A stretch of 64,000 nt of DNA. Source: Parascedosporium putredinis (lineage: Eukaryota; Ascomycota; Sordariomycetes; Microascales; Microascaceae). The notes below the pieces were generated by a model. That model worked only from the letters and a program-made list of their open reading frames with translations. It searched no databases and was not told the DNA's origin. Every line of letters begins with the position of its first letter. Position 1 is the first letter of the stretch. The stretch is taken from positions 496,001-560,000 of the forward strand of contig CASHTG010000012.1 of the NCBI GenBank assembly GCA_949357655.1, written 5' to 3'. The position numbers and the translations under genes were made by a program. Below, piece by piece: positions 36,240 through 48,266 of the stretch.

Positions 36240-37475
36240 CGTAGTTGGGTGGAGGGAGAGCTGCCGGAGCTTAGGAGGAAAGCTAGGTTTTGAGGATACA
36301 CGGTAGTGAGCGTTGCAGTATCGCAGGTGTTCGCCCTGGGGAGCTGGAGAAACGGTGGCGGGTTGCCTCTGAGCCGCGAACCTATGCGGTGGACGGCAGG
36401 AAGCTCGAGACAGTCTCTAGATGAGGACGGCGGGGAAGATAGAGTGGCGGGAAAGAGGAGGAGGTGCCCAAGCCTTGAGGCGAATGCGTCTTCGGTCAGG
36501 ACTTCGTTAAAGGGGGCGAGTTGACCCTGCTGAATGACGTCGGGCTAAAAGTGAACCAATAAGTGGTGTGGTCACCTGTTGAGTGGAGAACTGGGTGACT
36601 ATTTGTAGTTGGACCCTCTGCGGGATTCCGCAATACAACCCCAACAACGTCTTTGAGGGCTTATTAGTTTACGTCGCTAGTTGCTAAATGCCTAGACGCC
36701 TCCCCAGCCGGAGCAAGGTCCCGACCGCCCGACCAGATCCCGAGTACGAGATGCACACACGCTTGGCTTAGCTGGATGCGGCAGTGGTCATGGGGAAGGA
36801 GATGCAGTGCTCTCGACGCAATTTGACTTGAGAGCTACTGGTGTCGACGAGAAAATTAAAGCTTAGGAACTAGTTAATGGCGATTTGGAGTTATAAACTT
36901 TCAAATCTATATTGGATCGATAAATCGTATAAAACGGCAGGAGTAGAGGCTTCACCTCAACCGTAGGCTAACTCTTCGGATTTCTGCAATAGTGCGGGTT
37001 AGATTGGCTGGTGGAACACCGACAGCTTAGGTAATGCAGATTGTTGGTGGGCGTGCGGTCTCTCAAAGCCTTGCTGCCATCAAGCTTGGTTGTGCAGGGC
37101 AGCTTTTGATGAATTGCACAGGTGCCAGTTCCCATAGAGAGCTCACTCGAGGCTCCTTTTGCAGCGAGCTGTCCCAACTTCATATCTATCCTTCATTTTA
37201 AGAGGATTTTCATTGGGAAGAAAGGCTTCTACACCTCGCCTTGCTCTCCTCTTCAGACAAATTCAATCCAGGGCTGACCCTGCTGGCTGAACAAGTACCC
37301 CTCCATCATCACCCCTCCATTCACGATTCAGCCCACTTTCCCTCTGAGGCAACACTGAGCACCCTAGCCGAAAGTGTGTCAAGTTTCATCCCCACTCCTC
37401 GCGAAAGCGGGCAATAGGATTTTTTCCTTTTTCTTTTGGGGTTGGTACTCGCGGAGGCGTGGAATCGTTGGAGCC
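36240..37475. promoter_or_regulatory. Divergent intergenic region GH5/SKI3
   Basis: 1.2 kb between divergent starts, expected to hold both promoters. An A/T-rich patch lies at about 36850-36940. No gene is supported. Confidence 0.45.
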
Positions 37476-40400
37476 ATGTCCGCAAAGGCTCAACTTAAAG
37501 CCATTGGGGACGCCGTCAAGAGGGAGCAGTATGACGAGGCCATTGAGCTATCACGGGCCTTCACACAAAAAGACCCAAAGCACTACATAGCGTATGTATC
37601 TTTGTGGCGTCCCCCTTCTCTTTTCCCGCCTTATTACCGCGACTGACTGTGTCCTCCTAGGCATGTTTTCCTCGGCTTCTCTTTGGAAAAGAAGAGTCAA
37701 TTAGAAGCTGCCGAAAAGGCCTATCTTGCTGCCACCTCTATTCAACCAGAGTCTGCCCAGGCATGGCAGGGTCTAATAAAACTCTATGAACAGCAGGACA
37801 AGAAGAAGCTCGCTCCCTATAGGGATGCTGCCGTCAAGCTGGCTACAATTTATAGCCAGACCGACGACCTGCCCAAGTGCCGGCAAGTCATCACCCAGTA
37901 CATCGAGTTTGCCAATTTGAACGGTGACCGGACACAATACGTCGATGCCTTGGATCTCACCACACCCGAAAGCCCAGTGTATGACGCGCTAGAAGGGCAT
38001 GTTCCCCGTCCGGCTCACACTTATGAGAAGATGGCCGCCATTACTGAGGAGGACGAGCGGAAACGGATCAACACGCTCATCGGAGAGCGAAGAACGAGGA
38101 TTGGGGCTAGGATAAACGATGTCACGATAGAGGTCAAGAGGGAGGTTATGTCGCAAAGCAGGCTCACCTACATCTACCAACAGCTCATCAACTGGACAAC
38201 TGACGATGAAGCCCGCCGAACCTATGAGGAAAAGCTCATGCGCCACACATACGACCGCCTCATCGTGGCCCCAGCCGGCAAGGAGAAGAGCGAGCTTCGC
38301 GACACTGTTATCAAACTCGCGAACGACATGGTCATCATCAAGCATCCTTACAAGTTCGCATGGGACATTGCCATTGATTGGCAGGACAACAAAAATATAG
38401 CTGATTGGGATGTTAATGTTCTTCGGGAATACTGCTCGTTCTTCCCAGAGACTGATGTCTACAAAGTCATCACGGGATTCCTCACAAGCTCCATATCCCC
38501 ATTTCCTCCGCCTCCCAAGGCCCCGACGGCTGTTGAAGGCGGCGATGCGGGCGACTCTGAGGAAAACAGTAGCGAGGAAGACTCGGATGGCGGCGCACCT
38601 ACTTTGGTTGTTCCGGTTACTGACGCCGACAGGCTCCTCATGATGACGGACGGAATGGCAACAGCCAACTCACTCCTGGCTTACAGGCTCATGGGAGAGT
38701 ACTATCAGCACCTCGAAGAGCATGAAAGCGGAGTCGAGTTGATGCGAAAAGCGTTGGACTATGCCTCCAAAGAGCGCACCAAATCCGGCATGTCTTTCCA
38801 AAACGTCACCGATGCGTACTCTCTGTACCTCGCCACAGCCTTGGTCTTCTATCAGTCGCCAAGGCACCACGAGGAAGCCATGACCCTCTTTGAGAAAGTG
38901 ATGGAGCATGACACCGCATCGACACCAGCCATGATAGGTGTTGGTTTGATCTTTGAGGAAGAAGAGGAATATTCCAAAGCCATTGATTTCCTCACAAGAG
39001 CCCTAAAGCGCGATAGTACGAACATCAGGGTCCGCACCGAAGCGGCCTGGGTCAAGGCGTTAGCGGGCGACTATGCAACAGGCCGGCAGGAGTTGGAGCA
39101 GTGTCTGCCACTGCTGGAGAAAAAGAAAGGGGTATCAGCGAACAAGGAGCTACTTGCATTGACCCAATACAGACTGGGTTGCTGCATCTGGAACCTTGAC
39201 ACATCCAAGACCGCTCGAAAGGACCGAAACGGAGCATACGCCCATTTTTTGGCCGCTTTGAAAAACGACCTAAATCTTGCGCCGGCCTATACGAGCCTAG
39301 GTATATTCTATGCCGACTATGCAAAGGACAAAAGAGGGCCAAGCGCTGTTTCCAAAAGGCGGTGGAGCTTTCTTCTTCCGAAGTAGAAGCCGCAGAGAGA
39401 CTTGCGCGGGCCTTTGCCGACGAGGCGGACTGGGACCGGGTAGAGGTGGTTGCGCGGCGCGTTGTCGATTCCGGCAAGGTCAGGCCCCCGCCCGGATCTA
39501 AGAGGAAGGGCATTTCCTGGCCACATTCGGCCCTCGGCGTCGCTCTGATGAGCAAGATGGAGTATCGTGACGCCATCGTTTCCTTCCAAGCTGCTCTTCG
39601 CATCTCACCCGAAGACTACCATTCCTGGGTGGGACTGGGCGAGAGCTATTACAACTCTGGCCGCTACATGGCTGCAACCAAGGCCGTGCTACATGCCCAA
39701 TCCCTGGAAGAGAACGCTGCAGCCGAGTTAATCCAAGATGCGTGGTTCACCAAGTACTTGCTTGCTAACATCAAGAGGGAACTCGCGGAATACGATGAGG
39801 CGGTCATGCTCTATAGGGAAGTTCATGGTGAGCGCCCGACGGAGGAGGGCGTGATTCTTGCCTTGCTGCAGACTATGGTCGAGTGCGCGAAAGATTGCAT
39901 TGTCAAGGGCTTCTTTGGCAAGGCTGTACAACTGGCGCTCGAGGTGGTTGAATTTGCCGTCGAGACTGCTGAGCTGGTTTCCGAGAGATTCAACTACTGG
40001 AAGGCGCTAGGAGACGCATGCTCGGTTTTCTTTAGCGTTCGGAGTCGGGTTCAGGAGTTCCCAACGGAGGCTCTTACCAAGCTCCTGCGGTGCCGACGCT
40101 GCGTCTAACACTGGGGTCTTCGCCGACATTGACAAGGTCGAACCTGAAATTTCGGGACTCGAGAGCATCTTCCCCAAGGGAGAGCCCAACGGCGAGGCGC
40201 TGTCGCAGTGTCTACACGGCATGATACTCTGTTTCAAGATTGCGATTCACGTATCTTCCAACGATATTCACGCCCAAGCAGTCGCCTACTACAATCTCGG
40301 GTGGGCGGAATACCACACCCACATCTACGCTCCCCCAGCTTCGAAGGGCAAGAACTCAAGCCCATATCTACGGGCTGCAGTTAGGGCTTTCAAGAGGGCA

Positions 40401-41833
40401 ATTGAACTGGAGCATGGCAACGCGGAGTTTTGGAACTCGCTTGGTGTGGTAACGAGCCAAATCAACCCCGCCGTTTCCCAACACGCCTTTGTCCGAAGTC
40501 TGTATCTCGATGAGCGCAGTCCGATTGCCTGGACCAACCTCGCCACGCTAGCGCTGCTACAAAACGACGTCAAGATCGCCAACGAAGCCTTTACGAGAGC
40601 TCAGTCGAACGATCCTGAGTACGCGTACGCCTGGCTTGGACAGGGCTTTGTCGCACTCTTGCTTGGAGACCTGGATGAGGCGCGGGGCCTATTCACTCAT
40701 GCTATGGAGATTTCGGACTCGTCCGCCGTCGCGATACGCCACCAGTACTCGGCGTCGATATTTGACCACATTGTTTCCTCACCCTCCCAAGCTGGATTGC
40801 TTGATGTACTACAGCCGCTCTATGCGCTGTCTCAATCACAGGCACTAGATCCGAAGGACTTGGCGTATCGCCAACTGCGTACGTTGTTCCAAGAACGCAT
40901 CCAAGACCACCCCAACACCCTTGAGACGTTGGAGGATATCTGTCAGCTGCTAGAGGCCGAGTACGAGGAGACGGAATCGCCACAATCCCTTGGCCGGTTT
41001 GCGTTAGCCAAGGTCGACTTGGCTAGATCATATCTAGCGACAGGTCGGTACGACGACGCGGTTGAATGCGGTGACATGGCCCTCAGTCTTACGAGCGACG
41101 AAGCAGAGAATGAGCTAGAGAAGGATCAGCGCAAAAGGGGCGCCTTTCGGCCCATCTGACCATGGGACTAGCGCAGTACTTTAAAGGTGATTATGGCGAG
41201 TCTGTATCTTCCTTTGAGGCAGGCCTGGAGGAGTGCGACGGGGACCCCGATGCCGTTTGCCTCCTCGCGCAGGTGCTCTGGGCTACCGGAACAGAAGAGT
41301 CCCGGGAAAGGGCGAGAGATGTGCTATTCGCCGTCATCGAGGAGAAGCCAGAGCACGTCCAATCTGTCCTCCTGCTGGGCGTCATAGCGCTCCTCGACGG
41401 GGACGAGGAGAGTATAGCCGCCGTTGTGTCTGAACTCCACGCTCTACGGGTGAGTGACAAGGTCAAGGATGAGGACCACTCGCGGATAGGCATGGTGTTG
41501 AATTGCCTCGGTATGGTGGACGAGGATCGAACGGAGGAAGACGTCCTCACAGAGATCCAGACAGACATCATGCTCTACCCGCACCTGCCTCACGGATGGA
41601 CGGCGCTTGCTGAAGTTTCTGGCAGCGAGTTTCCGGCGGACATGGCTGTCAAGGTCGCGTTAGCGGGAATACCTCCCAGGGGAGGCCTCGAAGCGACGGA
41701 CCTAGCCAAGGCTTATGCAGGGACGGGTAGGGCGGGTGATGCGCAGGTCGCGATTTTCGCGGCGCCCTGGGCCAACGATGGGTGGGAGGCGCTAAGCTAC
41801 ATTGTCGAGCAGGCGCAGAAGGATAGCAAGTGA
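37476..41833 (+). CDS. SKI3: Superkiller complex subunit SKI3 (TPR scaffold), with frame breaks
   Basis: TPR scaffold of the cytoplasmic Ski complex (with Ski2 helicase and Ski8) that feeds mRNA to the exosome for 3'-5' decay. ATG 37476; a 69-nt intron 37592-37660. The N-terminus MSAKAQLKAIGDAVKREQYD is a first TPR. Many TPR pairs follow along the whole protein, for example AYLAATSIQPESAQAWQGL, ALRISPEDYHSWVGLGESYY, AVAYYNLGWAEYHTHIYAP and AFTRAQSNDPEYAYAWLGQG. An acidic loop (EENSSEEDSDGG) lies near 38560-38590. Frame repairs are at 39330-39333 (AAAA), near 40085-40095 (two bases) and at 41133-41140 (AAAAGGGG). They restore 4293 nt, 1430 aa, the usual size in filamentous fungi. Only the N-terminal two thirds would be translated from the DNA as given. 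Confidence 0.92.
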
Positions 41834-42139
41834 AGGATAAGACTCGGTGACGAAGGCGCATGTATTCATGATGGGTTTGTGCAATAAAAGTGGTATAACA
41901 AAAGCCGCTCCTGTGCGGTGATCTCTTTGAGTTGAAGAGAAAAAAAGAAGAGGGCGAGACTCATTGAAGGCCTTTTGCCGCTTATTCTATGTTCCATTCC
42001 TCCGTTCCTGCGACCCTCTCCGGTGATTGCTCGCCTCATTCTAATATGTGTTCCGTGATGTTGGGCGGCCATGGAGCTGCTCGTGGTGTGAATGAAAGGG
42101 TTTGGTTTAGCGGCTGGTTATGGCAACTTGCTCTTCCCT
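41834..42139. other. Convergent intergenic region SKI3/RMI1
   Basis: 306 bp between two stop codons. It includes AATAAA at 41882-41887, a plausible poly-A signal for SKI3. Nothing else is seen. Confidence 0.5.
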
Positions 42140-42478
42140 CTATCTCCTCTCCGTGGCGCCAATGGCCTCCCTCAAGATCTTGAGCCGCTCTGCCAGCCAC
42201 TTCTTCTCCTCCGTCTCGACGTAACCCCTAGGAAAGTGCAATTGGACGGCTCAAGCAGGATGGTTCCCCTAGCGATGGCAGTACCTCGCTTGACAACGAC
42301 CTTTTCCCTATCCTCGTTACGCCGACGCCCAGCCTGTCCATGCGCACCAGCTCCAAGCCATACACCCTGCGTCCTGAGCGGTCCTGGAGAACAATCCTAT
42401 GCGTAGCGTTGGTCCTCCTCGCGGCCCTCGTCGCCGCGGCAGCCGAAGAGACAGCGTTGGCGGAAGAGGCAAGGCTTC

Positions 42479-42509
<31 letters not shown>

Positions 42510-42902
42510 ACCATCGCCGTCCCCGTCCTCGCGCTCCTCCACCCTGACCACGGCCCTGCCCTTGGTCATCTCGCCGCGCTCGATCCTCTCCATCTCCTCG
42601 ACCTGTTCCCAGCGCGAGCGGGACAGGTCCTCCACGTCGACGATTTGGGCGGGCACGTCAAAGGGCAGACGGGCATCGGGGCTGTCCGGGCCGAGGAGCG
42701 GGGCGGGGAAGATGGGGACGGAGTGGTCCAGCAGGGACGGGGTGGTGAGGTTGGAGGTGAGGACGTGGGACTTGGCTTGGGCGAGGAGGCGGGGCAGCGT
42801 GGGCTGGGGGTGCGAGGAGAGGAGGGTGGTGATGAGGGTGGGGGAGGGGAGGGGAAAGGAGGATTGTTGGAGGGAGGTGGTGAGTTGGGCGGCGAGGGAC
42901 AT
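42140..42902 (-). CDS. RMI1: RecQ-mediated genome instability protein 1 (RMI1), with frame breaks
   Basis: OB-fold partner of the Sgs1/BLM helicase and topoisomerase III in double-Holliday-junction dissolution. ATG 42902 (MSLAAQLTTSLQQ). The conserved core reads FDVPAQIVDVEDLSRSRWEQ, then EMERIERGEMTKGR, then a glycine-rich low-complexity insert and an Ala-rich stretch, then HRIVLQDRSGRRVYGLELVR. After frame repairs at 42306-42308 (CCC) and 42225-42228 (CCCC) the OB fold continues IGEKVVVKRGTAIARGTILL, then EPSNCTFLGGYVE, and ends at TAG 42140. Repaired length is 765 nt, 254 aa, as expected for fungal RMI1. The poly-Gly tract (about residues 133-141) is unusual but fits a surface loop. Divergent from VPS51. 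Confidence 0.88.
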
Positions 42903-43656
42903 TGTGGAAGAGAGGCTCTGTTTTTGCTTTTGTTTACTTTTTGGTCTTTGTCCTTTTCCCCTCCCGCCGGTTCTGCTTCTTTCCCTTGATTTCAAACGTT
43001 TGTGTGCTTTTGCGGATCGCACTCGTTGTGTGAAGATGAGGCTATGTCAAGACCTTGGACTTTTGGATCGAGCGTGGAGCTATTAGCTGGGAGCTTCGAG
43101 GTCGCTCAAGAGGTCGAGGTTTTGACCCACAGCTGGGAGCGTGCGATCAGCGGCGACTTTGTGCCCCTGTTTTAGGTCAAGCAGTTCGAGTCTAGCGGTA
43201 TTTATCACTTACTTATCCACTGGAGAGTGCCCTGGCTTCTACCGTGTCCGTCAGTCGGAAGAAGGAAGGAGCCACTAATGAATAAGGGTCCAGCGCTGGC
43301 CTCGGGTCAATTGAGACCCTTGTTCTCTGTCAGCCCCAGGCCCTCCCCAAAAATGGCAAGCTTGGGGAATTGAACAGCTGGAAGTTGGCGAAATCGTGTG
43401 TGGGCCAGCCAAGCTCCAGATTATTATCTGGTCTCCATCCAAGCCGGAACCAGAAGCCCCAGAATCGAAATAGACAAGGTCCACCTCCGGCAACCCTCTC
43501 CGCCCTCATACCTGCGACCGACCGACCGACCGATCGAGGGCCCTCCTTTTCGCCTGCTCTGCTCTCCCTACCCCCGACGCTTGCCAAAAAACGAAAAACC
43601 CCCATTCCTCTCTTTTCGCACCCGTCCCCCCTCCCCTCCTTAGCCTCTGGGACACC
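42903..43656. promoter_or_regulatory. Divergent intergenic region RMI1/VPS51
   Basis: 754 bp between divergent starts. Pyrimidine-rich DNA (43540-43650) precedes VPS51. No TATA box or extra gene is seen. Confidence 0.45.
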
Positions 43657-44653
43657 ATGTCGACAATCGCCTCGCCGCGGGACCCCTCCACCCCCTCCGC
43701 CGCACTCCATCCGGCGTCAACTCCCCAACCACAGGTTCCGCCCGTCCCTCCATCGAATCCCTCCACCCGCCGCCCCTGCCCTCGCCGCAGCCTCCACAGT
43801 CCCCTCAGCCCGGCACGGCGCCCTCGACCAAGCGCAACCGGACGGCCCTGAGAGAGTACTACAACCTCCGACGCAGCGCGGGGACGCCTTCCTCCTCGGC
43901 TCCGGTGATCAACGAGGACTCGAGGACCTCCGAGGTCGCCCCGTCCGAGATCGATGCCGAGGGTTCGACGCGCAGGTATGGGTGAACAAGAAATTGGCCG
44001 AGTCTAGCCTAGACGATCTCCTGCGCTTGTATACGGGGGCTGGGGGGGAGATACGGGCCCTCGACGCGGAAAAGAAGGCTCTTGTCTACGATAACTACAG
44101 CAAGCTCATCACTGCGACGGAAACGATTCGCAAGGTTAGAAGTCCTTCCTTCCCCCTTCCTTCCGATAAAGAGAACCGGGAGAGGGGACAAAAGGAACGT
44201 AAATGCAAGTAGCATGTGAAACGCTAACCTTGATGCCTCTGATACGATAGATGCGTGACAACATGGACCCCTAACACCCATGGCCTCGGAACTCGACCCC
44301 AAGATCGCTCAGATTTACAAACAAGCATCCCAGATCCGAGATACTCTTCGGAAATCCGTCCCCAAGCCCCCGAAGGCGCCAAGATCGACGAAGAGTCTAT
44401 CCGCCGCCAGCAGAAGACGCGGCGTATCGCTGCCGAGGTCGTCTCCATGCCGCCCAAGCTGCGAGCGCTTGTCGCAGAAGGCAAGCTCGACGAGGCGAGA
44501 CAGGCGTGGGAGCTGCCACGGCAGCTGCTCGAGCTGTGGAGGGACAAGAACCTAGGCGGACCTGACGTGCTCGAGGTCCTGAAGGAGGGAGACGCCATTG
44601 TCGAGTGGGAAGAAGACGAGAGTAGTAGCGGCACCAGTGCCGACGGCTCATAG
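43657..44653 (+). CDS. VPS51: GARP/EARP tethering complex subunit VPS51, with frame breaks
   Basis: Subunit of the GARP complex tethering endosome-derived vesicles at the trans-Golgi. ATG 43657 (MSTIASPRDPSTPSA); intron 44135-44250. After a Pro/Ser-rich N-terminus the conserved part reads KRNRTALREYYNLRR, then FDAQVWVNKKLAESSLDDLL, then EIRALDAEKKALVYDNYSKL and ITATETIRKMRDNMDPL, followed by KIAQIYKQASQIRDTL, a coiled-coil type region. The C-terminal part is helical and acidic (MPPKLRALVAEGKLDEARQA, then EWEEDESSSG). Four one-base losses (about 43700-43710, 43963, 44268-44271, 44367-44371); repaired length 885 nt, 294 aa. Converges on NIF3. Confidence 0.88.
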
Positions 44654-44952
44654 CACACAACGCATCACGGATAGGACACGTATCGCATATCACGGCATAA
44701 CGGGATAACGGGATTTCTTTTTATTTTCTTCTTTTCTCCTTCCTATTTCGTCAGAAGTGTGGCATTACAGCGAGCGAAGCAATCATCTCATAGAGCCCTA
44801 CGGAAGGGCTTTTCCCTCCTGGCTTCTTTCTTTTTATAATATCAACGAAAAGAAGGCGGACGATTAGGGGCAAAGCAGCCTTGACGCCTTCACTCTATCA
44901 AGCCGTGCTTCTATCAGTGGTCTACCATGCGTTTGCGAGCTGGCTTTGCCGC
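44654..44952. other. Convergent intergenic region VPS51/NIF3
   Basis: 299 bp holding both 3' ends. T-rich at 44715-44745. Nothing else is seen. Confidence 0.45.
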
Positions 44953-46355
44953 TTACAGCGCATCGATATCGACGACTTTGAATGGATCCTGATCAACGCT
45001 GCTCACGATGACGTCGGCATCCTCGCCTGCTTCCTGCAGCTTCTCTTCGAGTATGTCCCTCAACTTAAGGTCTAGGTATCTCCTCTCCGTGTTGCTGTGG
45101 TACGTGGTGACGACGATCCGACCCTCCTGTGCCGCTTTTAGGGCATCGTGGTGGCTCATTTCGCCCGTAATCCAAAGCTCCGCGTCCGAGTTGCGGAGGA
45201 CGTCAGCTCCCGACCCGGCGCATACCGCAACCTTGCTTACGGTAGCGCGTGCCAGATCGCAACCTGGCGGTTGGACGAGATGCAAATGCCTGAATCCGCC
45301 GAGCATCTTACCGACACCCTTGATGATCCTGGCTACTGGCACTTCTCTGCTCAGAGTCGTAGCCATGCCGTAACCCGCGCCCTCGTTGTTCTCCGGCGGG
45401 TTGGCGATTGGGCGGAGGACCCGGTGCTCGGCCTTGAGTTCGGCTGTCTCGGCGGGATCGGTTGTTTGCCGGGCGGCGTGTTCGACGGTCTCGGCGAGCC
45501 AGGCGTTTATGCCGCGAGGGCTCGCATCAAGGGCCGTGTGCGGGCAGTACACTGCGATGCGCCGGCTGGCAAGACGAAGAAGCGTTGCCTGTTGCGGGTC
45601 GGCGCAGGTAATGGATTTGAGACCACGGAAGATGAAGGGATCTATATATATATACATTTTCGATTGTAAGAGTTTGGGAAGCCAAGGCAAGCATTACTTA
45701 AAAGGATGGGTCTGAAGAGATTTTGGAGGGCATTTCTTTTCCCCATCCTCCTTCACTCTCTCGACGATGGCAGGGCACATGGAGGGGCGACAGGGGCTTA
45801 GAGGGAGACGAAAGGTGGGGGCTGTTCTTACGGTAGCTCACAATGACACTGACGCCGAGTTTGATAGCTTCCTCGGCAACGAGATATGTGAGGTCGTTGG
45901 TGAGGAGGACGCGCGACTCTAGCTCTTTGTCACCAGGTGCTTCGATGTTGTCAAGGAGGAGTCCGACATTGTCCCAGGTCCTATCAGCTAATTCCTCGGG
46001 GAAACTGGGAGTATGAAAAAGTACGATTTAGCAAATTAGAGTGTAAAAACGTGGAATGTACTGGATTAAGAAAGACTTTATATTGCTTGAGTTTCGAGCT
46101 CTCGGATTCAAGAGCTCTCAAACCCAGCAGTCTAACATGGCGAAGATGGTGTGAAATATGTAGTGGATGGATCTACACGTACAGCTCTCTCATCGACTTG
46201 ACGACGAGTTGCGTAAACGCAGGCGACTGGGCGTGAATGGCGCTCCATTCCTTCAGTTTTCCGTCACTCATTGTCACAAAGTCGCTCTCTCGGTCGTTTG
46301 GCGAATCGTTGAAAAAGTGCTTCGTTGTGGTCGTGTGTGAAGCTGGCGGGTGCAT
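44953..46355 (-). CDS. NIF3: NIF3-like protein (DUF34, NGG1-interacting factor 3)
   Basis: Highly conserved dinuclear-metal fold protein of poorly defined function, often linked to GTP cyclohydrolase-like or stress roles. Three exons: introns 46182-46005 and 45831-45642. From the ATG at 46271 (MSDGKLKEWSAIHAQSPAF) the exons total 951 nt, 316 aa, with no repair needed. Key blocks: LADRTWDNVGLLLDN, RVLLTNDLTYLVAEEAIKLG, then VSYHPFIFRGLKSI spanning intron 2, YCPHTALDASPRGINAWLAE (metal-site His and Asp), VCAGSGADVLRNSDAELWIT, GEMSHHDALKAAQEG and VVTTYHSNTERRYL. The frame is open to an earlier ATG at 46355. In another frame, an Arg/Ala/Ser/Thr-rich stretch extends to 46549 and could be a mitochondrial presequence if one base is missing. 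The start is therefore uncertain; the rest is firm. Confidence 0.92.
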
Positions 46356-47210
46356 GGTAGTGGGAGTGGTGGGGTAATGACATTAGCGGTTCTGGTGGTA
46401 ATATGAGGAAGAGCTGTGGTGGCGGCGGGGAAAAGTGCTACATCATTGACCGTCCTGCGCGAAGCTCGTGCAGCACGCGTCGGTGCCCGTCCGCCGAGGG
46501 CGTTTAGGTGCGAGGCTGCCCTGGCCAACCCTCTGTCTAGCCGATGCATTGGTCTCCCTCCCCAATCGCCAACAATTTAACAAGAAAAGCTCCAATGGAT
46601 CCCGTTCAGTTTTCTTATGGAAACTCGTTTGGGCTCTTCCCCCGATCGAAGAGAGATTACCAATCGCAGGCAGGCGGTTTTCCTAAAGTCCCCACAAGGC
46701 CAAAAACAATTAGCGTACGTGGACTTTGGAATGGCCTGGAGAGCTTTGCTGGCTTTTGCAGTGGCTGCTCGAACTCGCGAATCACGCCGGCGGATGGTTG
46801 TGCATTTTTGCCCTTCGCGTTCTGCTGACTTTACAGCTTTGTCTGACTGGGTTGTATAATGTTCCAACTACTCCTCTGCTGAAAAACACAAACACAGCCA
46901 AATGAGATGTTGTCATACAGTGCGCACATACAGTGCATAGAAAACCAACGACGAGCTCCGGTTCGGACAAGCCAAGCCTGGGCTGAACAATGTCATCGTT
47001 CATCTCCTATCTAATCAATCCTATAGAGGGTCCCCTTCCCCCACCTCCCCACCAAGAGCCAAAGGTCAAGCGGCACACGAAGACTGGAAAGAGAAAAAAG
47101 GAAGAGAGAAAAAAGAAACCGGGGAAAAAAGGACCAGAGAAAAAAAAAGGAGACAAGGATCATATAAATCCCCACTCCCCTTCCGCAGTCACAAAAACCC
47201 GCCAAGCGCT
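46356..47210. promoter_or_regulatory. Divergent intergenic region NIF3/BOL2
   Basis: 855 bp between divergent starts, including the possible NIF3 presequence region (to 46549, minus strand). A purine-rich A/G tract at 47085-47155 lies just before the BolA gene. Confidence 0.45.
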
Positions 47211-47761
47211 ATGGAGCCCGTGAACATGCCAGCAACCGAGTTCCTCGAGAACACTATGACGGACCCCACGGTAACGGAAGCCTCGCTCAAGGCCGCCCTT
47301 ATTGAGCGGCTCCAAGCTACCCACGTCGAGGTGGATGATATCTCTGGTGAGTCTTGATCAGTGTATAGTCTGGGGACGGGCGCAACCGGATTCTCTTGGA
47401 TTTTCCTCCTGTTCTTTCTTTTCTTCTTTGTCTTTTTTGTCGTTTTCTTCCCGTTAGGACATCCATGGATGGACTAAAGCTGCCCCTCCAGCCTCCAACG
47501 TCCCCTTCACATGTCCAACGTCTCCTACGTTAGAGGAACCCTAGGCTGACCGTCGCCTACCTTTCTCATTCAGGCGGTTGTGGTCAATCCTTCAAAGCGT
47601 TTGTTGTCTCCCCGCAGTTCAACGGCTTGACGTCGATAAAGCGCCATCGCCTAGTCCAGGCTGCCCTCAAGGAAGAGATCGCCAAGATCCATGCCTGGAC
47701 GGCCAGGTGTCAGAGCACCTTGGAATGGGAGAAGCATAACGCGGCGAATGGAACATCCTGA
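47211..47761 (+). CDS. BOL2: BolA-like protein (BOL2/Fra2 type)
   Basis: BolA proteins pair with monothiol glutaredoxins to bind [2Fe-2S] clusters; the BOL2/Fra2 type signals iron status. Two exons, 47211-47346 and 47574-47761, with a 227-nt intron (donor GTGAGT, branch GGCTGAC, acceptor TTCAG). They give 107 aa in frame without repair. The protein is short enough to be missed by simple open-frame searches. The BolA fold is clear: ALIERLQATHVEVDDISG, then GGCGQSFKAFVVSPQFNG, then IKRHRLVQAALKEEIAKIHA. It has Cys48 in the GGCG loop, the conserved His70 (RHR) and His85 (KIHAW). The RHRLV...IHAW pattern resembles BOL2/Fra2 more than the mitochondrial BOL1/BOL3, and no strong presequence is seen; the subtype is an inference. 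Divergent from NIF3 and convergent with AP-1 beta. Confidence 0.88.
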
Positions 47762-48266
47762 GAGACGAGAGAAGAGAGAGGCCGGCTTCTCTTCCCTTCT
47801 ATAAGAAGTAGAGATATCAACTTACAAGGGCGCCAAAGGGTAGAGAACATCCGAGGATGTATGAGGCAGGAACTACCAAACGAAACCAAGGGAAACTGTA
47901 CTACGACATGCGGGTTGTCACGATTACTACGATGCTTATGGGATTATTCTAGGCTTTTACAGATATCAAATGGGGCTCCTTCAACAAGGTGGTGTTGATT
48001 GGGAAGGACGAGAAAGGATCTCGCCCAAGGAAAAGGAAAAAAAATTGATCATAGGGAATACAAACCCCGTATTTCGTCATCCTGAAGTGCTGTGCTTTTT
48101 ATACCCTTTTGAACCCTTGTTCCGGATTCTAAAAATGGACCAGACTCCTCTCCTCCTCACTCCCACCTTCGGATCCTCCCTCTTCTCTCATTCTCATAGC
48201 CTTCATCTCTCTGCTCGCATTCTCCTACAAGTCCTAAACTCCTTGCTAATGGATGGGGGATGCTAT
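47762..48266. other. Convergent intergenic region BOL2/AP-1 beta
   Basis: 505 bp between two stop codons; no gene is supported. The two 3' untranslated regions should lie here. Confidence 0.45.

Noticed and set aside
42399..42989. 196-codon plus-strand frame over RMI1
   Set aside because: It is a Gly/Glu-rich shadow of the RMI1 gene on the minus strand.
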